NCBI GenBank assembly: GCA_949130485.1
Contig: OX422196.1
Coordinates: 62,001 to 126,000 of the forward strand
Direction of reading: 5' to 3'
Length of the DNA: 64,000 nucleotides
From: Agelas oroides
Taxonomy: Eukaryota; Porifera; Demospongiae; Agelasida; Agelasidae
Position numbers and translations under genes: made by a program. This document shows, one piece after another, positions 31,835-46,750 of the stretch. How positions within the stretch are numbered: position 1 is the stretch's first letter; every line of letters begins with the position of its first letter. Under the pieces are notes generated by a model. It searched no databases and was not told the origin of the DNA. It was given only the letters and a program-made list of their open reading frames with translations.

Positions 31835-34800
31835 TCATCTGTCATCCACAGTTGAGCAGGTGGCCAGAGGGAATGTGAGGGCAGGGTCCCATGAGGCCTC
31901 CAACCTCACCACACTCACACCCTCCCATTCCACACCATCCACCACCACAGTCACTGTCTCCTGCTTGTTCAGAGGTCGGCACACCAGGTGCAAGGCTGTC
32001 AGACTGACGATAGATCCTCCCCCATCAGACTCCTTCTTGCGGATCCGTATCTTTCCCTTCTTATCTCGTGTGAGAGCTGTCACATTCAGCAGTTGGCCCA
32101 TGCAAGACACCATTACACTGCGTACCTTCACACTTGCCTGGAGGAGGAAGGAGGGAACTAACGCACTAGTACTTAAGTTACAATCATAACAGTGCACCTT
32201 CTGTCCCTCCTTCCGGCCGATCCAGTACTCTACCACCAGCTCCGGGGACTCACCACTGCAGACAGACAGAGGGTTAGATGCAGACAGGTCAAACTCGGGA
32301 CAGACTGTCTCACCTGCTGGTGGATGGAGACGCAGGAGTATTGACTCCGCCCCCCTCCACCTCCCCATCCAGCACACCCACACTCACACTCTGCCATAGG
32401 AGGAAAGGCGAAGATCAAAGCCTCAGAGATGGTAAGAAAGAAGCTTCACTTACACACATGAAGGGAATGGCGTGGGCCTCCACTGCTGGCCTGCAGGAAG
32501 ACAGTAATCGGGTCACTTACGCACGACATATGATGTAGCACTGTGTGCTTCATACCCTCCCTCTGTAGGGGCCATCTGCAGCGCCACCTGGGCAAGAGGA
32601 AACTGAGTGGTGTGCACAGCCATCTGCACATACTGCAGGAGGGGGTCTGCAGGGGAGGGGAGGAGGAAGGGGAGATGGAGGGGAGAAGGAGGAAGGTTAG
32701 CAAGCAACAAGTGCTGCACAGCCCCACTTACCCACACTGTCGTGCAGAGCTTCGATCCACTGGCTATCTGAAGGAAATGTTGCAACAAAGTCCTCATCCA
32801 GGGTGCACACACGAGCAGAGACAAGGCCAGGAGCTGCAGCAAACAAAAGTACCATATAGCGGGTAATAGCAGCGTGCTGTTTTGGATCTTAAGTACAGAC
32901 ACAGCATCCTCCTTCACACGCTCACTCATTTCCTTCTTACCAGTTGGCACAATGCTGAAGGTGAGTACACCAGGAGACAGACCTCGAGCGTGCGCCACTG
33001 CCTGGACTGCAGCCGAGACCAGTTCATCCCCCCCAACAAGAACTACATGGAACGGAGAGCTCTTACGCCTGTGGATGGTGAAGACGTCACACTCAAAACA
33101 CTTTCTCATCCCCCCACTCCTACACACTCCCACACACACACACACTCACCATTGTCTCTGTACTGCAGCAAAGAGGGACTGGAGGGCTTCCACCCTCCCC
33201 CTCTCCCCCTCCACACCCACTGCGACCTCCTGCTCCCGTTCCAGCCCCCCCAGCACTGCCTGGCTCCCTGGAGAACTCTCCCCCACACACCACACTCTGC
33301 CTCGCTTCACATCCCACTCACGCATCACCACACCTTCACCATCCACCTGCAGACCAAAATTAACTCCCCATCTGGTTCCCCTTATTGTTGTACTGTATAT
33401 CTGGTTCCCCTTATTGTTGTACTGTACATCTGGTTCCCCTTATTGTTGTACTGTATATCTGGTTCCCCTTATTGTTGTACTGTACATCTGGTTCCCCTTA
33501 TTGTTGTACTGTACATCTGGTTCCCCTTATTGTTGTACTGTATATCTGGTTCCCCTTATTGTTGTACTGTATATTCCAACTCACAAAGACGGGCGACTCT
33601 CTGCCAGAATAGATGGCTCGTTCAAGGGAGCCGTACTTCCTGGACAGAGGGGTCTCTTCTGAGGAGCTCACCGCCTCGGCAGACTAAGGACAGAAAGTTA
33701 GGTGACATTATTGTCCACTGGCAGTGGTACCAGCACCTGACTCACCCTGGCAGTGGTGGGCAGGCTGACCATGCTGCAGTGCTCCGAGGTGAAGAAAGGG
33801 CTGCAGGAAACAATAACACACAGTCACTTGCACACTCATCTTGGATGTACACACTCCCAGACCTGAGTGTGGGTCGTGGAGGTGTGCCACCAATGAGATC
33901 ATCCTCCTCCTCATCTGAGTCTGAGATGGAAGAGGCAAAGGTTACAGCTGACTCCCGGTCCTCTCCCCTCAGGCCCAGCTCGCTCATCAGCTCTGCACGG
34001 CCCTTTGATGGGCGACCCCTCAGCCCAAGTAGGCGCAGCAACTGCACAAAGGTGGAGGGGAGACGGGTTACAAGCACACTACACTTTGAACAAGAGGTCT
34101 CTGAACTTACCTTGAAGCGATCCTTTGACTTCCCACTGTGCACCACAAAGGAAGGCTGCAGGAAGAACAGATGATCATTGCAGCCTGGCTACACCAGTCC
34201 CACAGCTCAGCACCTGTTCATTGTCCCCACTCTCAGAGTCCGATCCTCTCTCTGCAAGTTCGTCTGAGAAGATATCATCCTCATCTTCTTCGCTGGACAC
34301 TGCAGACGGCATTACATGACACACAGACTGGACACCGCAAACACCACACACAGTCAGACAGGGGAACACTCACCTTCTGCCAGATGGCTGTGAGACTCCA
34401 CCACGGCAGTGCTAGTGAGGGAGCCCAGCGTCACCACCGCCACATGGTTGGTCACTTTCTCAGAGTACAGCCGGACCTCTCCCTGGAAGCCATGCTGCAG
34501 CACCTGTGACATGTCCACTGTCCCCACGACCAGTGTCTTGTAGCCAACCAGCGGACGATTGCGGTATCGCTTCCTCCTCTGCAGCCTGATCTGGAGTACG
34601 TTTCCCCCTCGCTTCAGAAAGTGGGGATACTGCAGGGAGCAGGGAGACTCATCTCACAGAGCCAGACTCTCGCTGACAAGAGTTTGGCCATGCAAGACTA
34701 TAGGGAGGCTGTGTGGGTCATCAAGCTGTGCGTAGCATGTCTGGAACTCAGTCAGTTACCTGCAGCGCAAATGTCAACTGTAGAGGGATGTCCAGCAACC

Positions 34801-35146
34801 CACTTGCAGGGAGCCTTATCTCATTGGAGCGGAGGAACCGGTGAGGGGTCTTCATGGAGACAGCCAGAACCATCAACCCCAGACCCGCCTCGATGCAACG
34901 CACCACCTCCAGTCGCGTCACTGTCAATGTACACAACCTGCCAGCGGAACATCACCTATCATGTTACGGTGCCCCAATTATCGCCCCCCCCCCCTTCTCT
35001 GTACACACGGACCTTGAGACGCAGTTGGCTGGGACCTTCCTCACTTCCCACGTAGAGAAGAGTTGCATCTGCATCAGCACAGAGGCCTCCGCTCCCGTCG
35101 CCGCGGGCTCCTCGGGGTGCCCAGGAGAATCCTTCTCGTCCGACAT
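31835..35146 (-). CDS. PACS family sorting protein (PACS1/PACS2)
   Basis: PACS proteins bind acidic-cluster cargo tails and link them to AP-1 or COPI for TGN and ER traffic. Exon 1 (35146 to about 35035) encodes [14 protein letters not shown] and the segment [13 protein letters not shown]. The cargo-binding region follows with [20 protein letters not shown] and [20 protein letters not shown]. An acidic stretch (SDSEEEDDL, about 33900) and a second ([20 protein letters not shown], about 34250) resemble the family's autoregulatory acidic clusters. The C-terminal PACS domain includes [33 protein letters not shown] and [20 protein letters not shown], ending in ATCSTVDDR. It diverges from the STPG gene 115 bases away and converges on PARP1. 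PACS1 versus PACS2 cannot be assigned; many exon limits are approximate. Confidence 0.88.
33362..33575. repeat. 29-base minisatellite in a PACS intron
   Basis: About seven to eight copies of TCTGGTTCCCCTTATTGTTG plus TACTGTATA (TATA/TACA alternating). On the coding strand the array starts about a dozen bases after a GTGAGT donor near 33583. Confidence 0.93.
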
Positions 35147-35261
35147 AACTGGTACAGCTGAGTCAGCACATTCCGATCGTATTTGCACCCACTTAGCACT
35201 TACGAAATTATTCATGTAAACAGTTTACACGTACATGCAAACAACAACTTTGCATGCAGTA
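35147..35261. promoter_or_regulatory. Divergent PACS/STPG promoter region
   Basis: Only 115 bases separate the start codons of PACS (minus) and the STPG-type gene (plus). There is no obvious TATA box. The gap must hold both 5' UTRs and start sites. Confidence 0.45.
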
Positions 35262-36537
35262 ATGGAGGACAACCCCGTTCGGATGAAATCGGCCAGACAT
35301 CGCCGTGCGATGAGCGCCATTGCTCGTCCCACCAGCGGAGCGATCCGCCCGCTCACGGCCAGCCGCCCACGACGACCGTACTCCGCCTACACGAAGCGGG
35401 GGAGCGAGGAGGACCAGCCAAAATACGACGTCCCGGAGAGCAACAGAGAGTGGTGGAGGTTCTACATGAAGGTACAAACACTAGACACACATGCAGCCGT
35501 GCTACTTTCAGTAGGAGTGGTGGGGTCTGGAAGCCAGTGTGGTACACCCAGGACCAGGCCCTACGTATAAACCACTTAGCAACTAAAGTTGTAATTATAG
35601 CGGTGTTAATTGGCTGTATACATTCCAGGATACTCCACTGCCTGGGTCATACTCCCTGAAAGGATTCGTTGATGACCTGCAGAAGCGGTCAAGCACTTAC
35701 CACTTCCGGGACAGTGCACGTGCCAAGTCTGCCAGCCACCAAAGATTTGAGCGCAGTGGGCAGGCCCTCTTGCCTGGGGCGTATGAACATGAGGACTTCC
35801 TCATGCAAACTACAAGGAGAAAAATGACATACGGGTTCCAGGGCATCAAAAGAGGAGAGGAGCCAAAGATTGGACACGGATATGGAGATAAGGTATGTTG
35901 ACCACTTAGGCCATACCAAATTGATTTCATGTTTCACGGATCCGGCCGGGTCTTTTTTTTTTGCAAATTGAAAAAAAAAGTAAAAATGCAATTAATATGT
36001 ACACGTAATCCAGTACTCACTAGCCTCGTTCTCAGGCCTTCGCGCGTTCGTCGCTGAACGCGACGAACGCGCGAAGGCCTGGAAACGAGGCTAAGTACTC
36101 ACAACGTGGCAAGGATGGAGGATGGCAAGCAGTTTTGTGTGGCTGAGCGTATCTAATTAAATTCATGAGAAGTTTCGTCATTTTTATTTGTATTTTTTTG
36201 CCTGCCTACCGGGTCATGTTTCTGACCTAAGCAATCCGTGAAACATAAAATCAATTTGGTATGGCCTTAGTCTCGTACCCAGACCCTCCCTCCTCCAAAG
36301 AGGAAAGGAGGGTCTGGCCCCTTTCCTCTTGGAGGGTTGAAGGGAGGTCTGGATTTGAGACCAGTTGACCACTCTAAGGTGGAGATGGCCTGAGATTCAG
36401 CCCTGCATGTGTTACTTGCAGGATATCAGCACTGACCCAGCACGGTACAATGTCGTGGACTACAGTGAAGGTGTTAATGAAAGAGATACAAAGTAAGCAG
36501 AGAGTTGCAAGGCTTTGGAATAGGTGTGGAGACCTCC

Positions 36538-36568
<31 letters not shown>

Positions 36569-37116
36569 ACATCTTCTTTTGAAAAATACACTCCTTCTTG
36601 CATTATGTACTATCATCTTTAACAGGCTTTTTGTGCTAACTAGCCCTGTTCCACAAAGCTAAAGACAAACTACCTTCATGCTTTCATGGTCTTTACTTGC
36701 AGGACCAGCTCATACAAGTCCAGGGTGAAAAGAACTCTGAGTGCTCCTCAGTTTAGAATAGTAAGTAATTACCTTGAAGCACTGATTTCTCCCACACCCA
36801 GCCCCACCCCCTTCTCCCCTCATGACCATGTTCTCAATCAGGTGAAGGGCCCTGGTCCTGGCCAGTATGAGCCAGCTGTTCAGAGGCCTGCTGACATCAG
36901 CTCAAGCTTCAAATCCAAAGTGCCACGGTTTAACAGCAGACCATCTGTAAGTTATCCACACTAGTCTTTGGATTGTGTGATATCTTGCCCACCCCCTCAC
37001 AGAAAGTACCTGGCCCTGGTACCTACTCCTACAGTGACTCAGTGTTTGGACAGCCAAAGCCCCTCCCTGCAGCCTTGCAGCATCTCCGAAAGAAGCATGG
37101 CATTACTGTGACCTGA
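35262..37116 (+). CDS. STPG/SHIPPO-repeat protein, likely ciliary microtubule-associated
   Basis: The N-terminus is basic and Arg-rich (RHRRAMSAIARPTSGAIRPL). Later exons carry several PG-rich motifs typical of sperm-tail PG-rich repeat proteins: DTPLPGSYSLKGFVDDLQKR, QALLPGAYEHEDF, VKGPGPGQYEPA and KVPGPGTYSYSD, plus FNSRPS and KSKVPRF. Exons are roughly 35262-35471, 35629-35893, 36421-36494, 36703-36761, 36841-36946 and 37003-37116, ending LRKKHGITVT. Such proteins line or decorate axonemal microtubules in many animals; the exact orthologue (STPG1, STPG4 or other) is not clear. One intron (35894-36420) holds three nested miniature transposons. Confidence 0.75.
35909..36266. mobile_element. 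PIF/Harbinger-like MITE (TTA target duplication)
   Basis: The ends GGCCATACCAAATTGATTTC and its reverse complement form inverted repeats of about 32 bases. TTA lies directly outside both ends (35906-35908, 36267-36269), the typical 3-base Harbinger duplication. No coding capacity. It contains the younger 36021-36093 element and sits inside the older element whose remainder is 36268-36363. Confidence 0.82.
36021..36093. mobile_element. 73-base palindromic Mutator-like MITE, 9-base target duplication
   Basis: It begins TAGCCTCGTTCTCAGGCCTT and ends with an almost exact reverse complement; the whole element is one hairpin. AGTACTCAC flanks it at 36012-36020 and 36094-36102. Its termini match those of the 12482-13392 element (TAGCCTCGTT), so both belong to one family. 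Confidence 0.92.
36268..36363. mobile_element. Oldest element of the nest: ~96-base Mutator-like MITE
   Basis: It starts TAGTCTCGTACCCAGACCCT and ends GGTCTGGATTTGAGACCA, an imperfect inverted pair. The right flank GTTGACCACT (36364-36373) recurs at 35897-35906, just left of the Harbinger MITE. This fits a Mutator-like element with a 9-10-base duplication whose left edge (ACTTAG) was later the TTA target of the Harbinger insertion. Confidence 0.7.
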
Positions 37117-37187
37117 ACCCACTTTTCTACACCTTTTCTACTACACAGGTTTTCACTTGTTTTTATAACATTCTTTCTGGTACATCA

Positions 37188-39121
<1,934 letters not shown>

Positions 39122-39301
39122 ACCGCAATGATGTGTTCCATTGGAGATGTAATATCAATGTACACACACTTTGAAAATAGCTTTTATTGATATTGATGTC
39201 AATAATTTGAAAGAGCTTATAAACATCTGAGGGTGTGTACATGTAGTTGCATATGTAATCTAGATTCTGTGCAAGTCCAGCACTGAGGTATGATGGTCCT
39301 G

Positions 39302-42300
39302 CTAGAATCCCAGCTCCCAATTTAGTGTCTGGGGTTTCTTCTTGCGTATAAAGCACAAGATGTGGTCCCCCACTCTGAAGCCAGGGTCTATGTTGAAGCT
39401 GATGCCACATTCTGTCTCCTTGCGTGCCTCAGTAACATCCTCTTTGCCAGCCTTCATCCCAACAATGCTGCCCTCATGCACAACCTGAACAGCAGGAGAT
39501 AATGGAGTAAACTAACACACTACTGGGCTCCTCCCAACCTCACCTCTCCTTCTCTGAGGAGTCGGAAGGAGGCACTACGAGAGAATCTCCCTCTCTTCAC
39601 TCTGCACCCTCCTACTGTGGCTGCTTTCCCTCCTCTCAGCTGGAACACCTTCAACACCACCCCCTCCCCCACCTCCTCCTCCTCCCACACTGCAGACAGA
39701 CCAGACTCAAGCTCACACTGCAATGGAGGAGGAGTAAGAAGACAGATGTTTAGTGTGTGATGAGGGGAGGATGACAACTGCTACAACATGCGATGAAACC
39801 ACTCTTCACACACACACCTTGAGCAGTTCCAGGAGTTTGTAGATGACATTGTGTGTGAGCAGGGCGACTCCCCTCAGTCTGGCTAGCGCCTCCACCGCCT
39901 TAGTGTAGCTCACATTGAAGCCAACCACCACTCCTGCAGTGAGGGCCAGAGAATACTGTGGTGCGTGCCATACTATGTACACACACTACATACCTCCACT
40001 GGATGCAGCCATTTCTACATCGCTGTCACAGATGGCGCCCACTCCTGAGTGAATCACGTTCACGCCCACCTTCTCCGGCTGTCGGGAGGTCAGGACCCCC
40101 ACCAGCACCTCCACTGACCCCACCACATCACCCTTTACCACCACTGACACATTCCTCCCCTCCTTCCTGCGCACTGTGTGAGTCCCCCTCCTCTTCAGCT
40201 GCACTGCAGTCCGATACTCACACACTCCCCTAGCACACCGCTCATCCTCAACCTGTACACACTGCTCCCCTGCATGAGGTGCCTCCTGCCATCCAACTGC
40301 CATCACTGGTGTGGAGGGAGGGGCACAACGAAGAGGCTTTTTCTGGTCACTGAGCATGGCACGCACCTTCCCCCACGTGTTTCCAGCCACTAGCACATTA
40401 CCACATTGCAGAGTGCCATGACGCACAATCACAGTTGCCACTGGCCTGCAGGGAGGGAGGGAGTTGCAGTGACCCTCTCCTCACATAGTGACACACACAC
40501 AGTGAGTCTCTCACCCCAGCCCTTTGTCCACCTTGGTCTCAATCACGGTCCCTTCCACTATCCCACCCGGGTCACCACGTATGTCACACTGCTCAGCCTG
40601 AGCTAGTATGGCCTCCTCCAGCTCCTCTAGACCTTCACCCTGAGAAATACAAGTGTGCTCTCAAGTGATAACTGCTGGGTGAGAACTTGTTGTGCTACCT
40701 TCAGCGCTGATATCTCCACAGCTTGCACATCTCCACCAAACTCCTCCAGCTGCACCCCACACTGCAGCAGAGCAACCTTTACTGCACGCTGCAGGGACAC
40801 ACACACAAGGTGACACACTACTCTACGAGTCACCTCACTGCTGGGAACTCACCTTGTCTACTCTTGGTTTGTCACACTTGTTAATGGCCACCACCATCGG
40901 CACTAGAGAGAGGAGACACCAGTCACCCTCTCCTCCTTCCCTCAACGTACCCCCTCACCCCCTCACCCCTTGCCTGCTGTACAAGTTCAATAGACTCCTT
41001 GGTCTGCCTCATCACACCATCATCCGCAGCCACCACCAAGACCACAATGTCCGTCACAAGAGCCCCACGTGCACGCATCGCACTGAAGGCAGCATGCCCA
41101 GGAGTGTCCAGAAATGTGATGAGATGGCCAGAGTTCAGACGTACTGAGTGTAGATATCATATATACAGTCCTAACATCCCACAATCAAGAGCTTCAGAAG
41201 GCCACAATCAAGCACAGTCAATCTTGATCCTGGTCTGGTAACATACTCTAAGACTTGCTTCATACACACCACCTCTACCTGAGAATGCTCCAATGTGCTG
41301 TGTGATGCTTCATACACACCACCTCTATACCTGAGAATGCTCCAATGTGCTGTGTGATGCTTCATACACACCACCTCTATACCTGAGAATGCTCCAATGT
41401 GCTGTGTGATGCTTCATACACACCACCTCTATACCTGAGAATGCTCCAATGTGCTGTGTGATGCTTCATACACACCACCTCTATACCTGAGAATGCTCCA
41501 ATGTGCTGTGTGATGCCACCAGCCTCCTGTGCAGCAACTGATGTGCTCCGCAGACGGTCCAGCAGTGTCGTCTTGCCATGGTCCACATGTCCCATCACAA
41601 CCACAACAGGTGGGCGTGCCTTCAGGAAGGAAGGGTGCCGAGGTGGGGTATAGACACCCTTCCCTTTTGGTAGGTGGGGTGTGTAGCCCATTCTCTGTAC
41701 CACCAGCTCTGAAAGATCCAAAGGGAAGACTAAGAGAAAGGGGGGAGGGAGGAAGGGTGAAGAGGAGGAGGGAGGAAGGTGAAGGGAGGAGGGAGGAAGG
41801 TGAAGAGGAGGAGGGAGGAAGGGTGAAGAGAAGGAGGGAGGAAGGGTGAAGAGGAGGAGGGAGGAAGGGTGAAGAGGAGGAGGGAGGAAGGGTGAAGAGG
41901 AGGAGGGAGGAAGGGTGAAGAGGAGGAGGGAGGAAGGGTGAAGAGGAGGAGGGAGGAAGGGTGAAGAGGAGGAGGGAGGAAGGGTGAAGAGGAGGAATTG
42001 AGATCTCTAATATTCCTTCCAGCGAGTCATGTTGGTGACCCTCATTCCCTCCCCCACCTGGATTGTTGCCCTTCACTGTCTCCCCAGCTTCACGCAGCAC
42101 CTTCAGAACGCTCCCTGTTGAACAGTAAATATAGTTGCAACTTCTCTCACACAACGTAGCCAGACCAGCCTTCCATCACTTGAAGTACAAACACACTTTG
42201 AGTCGTCTCAAGTGCTCTTGTCAGCTCCACCATCGTCATGCCCTCCTGCAACCTGATCACCCTCTTCCTCCGTGACAGCTTGCCCTCCTGCAGAACAGGA

Positions 42301-42455
42301 GGAAGACGAATAGATATATAGCTGGCTTCGCAAGATCCAGTCACATTAGGGTGTGATGCACGCGGTACCTGAGTAGCTAGCAGTCTTCTGGCACCACCCA
42401 CACGCACCAATGTGGTGCACCTCACCAAAACTCTCGCAGAGAGCTGAAGATACAT
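39302..42455 (-). CDS. MTIF2: Mitochondrial translation initiation factor 2
   Basis: MTIF2 is the mitochondrial IF2 GTPase that brings fMet-tRNA to the small subunit. The N-terminus (from 42455) is basic and hydrophobic ([20 protein letters not shown]), as for mitochondrial import. An IF2-N-like segment follows ([20 protein letters not shown]). The G domain shows G1 [15 protein letters not shown]2-region [11 protein letters not shown]3 [12 protein letters not shown] and G4 AINKCDKP. Domain II and C-terminal parts include [20 protein letters not shown] and [20 protein letters not shown]; the protein ends WELGF. Introns include a 52-base array anchored at the donor after [10 protein letters not shown] and a G/A-rich array. 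A start slightly downstream is possible because the first codons lie in a two-copy repeat. Confidence 0.93.
41226..41514 (-). repeat. MTIF2: 52-base array including exon end and donor of MTIF2
   Basis: On the coding strand the exon ends CATTGGAGCATTCTCAG and the intron starts GTATAGAGGTGGTGTGTATG. Junctions recur at plus-strand positions 41486, 41434, 41382, 41330 and 41278, always 52 bases apart. Each copy carries about 29 bases of exon sequence and the donor. The exon part encodes TQHIGAF, the switch I region of the GTPase. The last copy lacks two bases after the donor. Confidence 0.95.
41755..41995. repeat. G/A-rich minisatellite in MTIF2 intron
   Basis: About eleven copies of a unit close to GGAGGGAGGAAGGGTGAAGA plus GGA. 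The purine/pyrimidine strand asymmetry is nearly complete. Confidence 0.93.
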
Positions 42456-42516
42456 AAGGTGGACCTCACCAAAACTCTTGGTGAGAGTTGAAGATACATA
42501 AGGTGGGCACTAAATT
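42408..42516. repeat. Two-copy repeat with inverted core at the MTIF2/MSK boundary
   Basis: ACCTCACCAAAACTCT ... GAAGATACATAAGGTGG occurs twice in tandem. Each copy has a small inverted core (CTCTCGCAGAGAG; CTCTTGGTGAGAG). The left copy overlaps the predicted MTIF2 start codon. The space to the MSK start (42528 or 42630) is the presumed divergent promoter. Confidence 0.75.
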
Positions 42517-42629
42517 ACAAGAATACTGTGGTTTTACAGAGGTTAGACACGATCCAGACCCCTAACCATGGGAGAAATCCCTTCAGCAGAGAACGCTCGG
42601 CTGCAGACGTGCAACATCGCCTTCTGACC

Positions 42630-46292
<3,663 letters not shown>

Positions 46293-46750
46293 TATGCCTT
46301 GCAGACAGCCCCTCTCATTATTTGTGTATACTCTGACATACATTTGCATCTCACGTGTACATATTTATATTTTTGTATTTATACGGATCAGCATAGCTGA
46401 GAATTTGAATGTTTAGCATCTCAACTGTAACTCAAGATGTGTTGCATCATAGATAGTATAGAGGTTCTGCAGTGACGTCATCACCAATTTAAAATTGATA
46501 ATTAGCCATTCCAAACATTTGCAGGTGATACTGATGGTCCAGCTAACTCAAATCTAAAATATGAAGGCCTAACTCCTTTCCATTGATTTTATATTAAAAT
46601 TAATAAATTTAACCCTTTTGATGACATCACATGCAGAACCTCTATATACTATCTATGGTTGCATCCGCAGTTCAAGGGTTAAAAGCCACGCCCATCAAGG
46701 GGTGTGGCTTGCGTGACGATACGGAAGCACATTGAAGATTGACAAGGACA
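46293..46750. other. MSK-YIF1 intergenic region with a MITE
   Basis: It contains the MSK 3' UTR, an A/T-rich section, the inverted-repeat element described separately at 46448-46657, and the YIF1 5' UTR. No other gene is visible. Confidence 0.6.
46448..46657. mobile_element. ~210-base MITE with inverted termini
   Basis: CATAGATAGTATAGAGGTTC at the left is mirrored at the right (reverse complement CATAGATAGTATATAGAGGT), extending through TGACGTCATCA-like sequence to about 36 bases. GTTGCAT occurs directly outside both ends (46441-46447, 46658-46664), a 7-base direct repeat. Superfamily not assigned. Confidence 0.75.
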
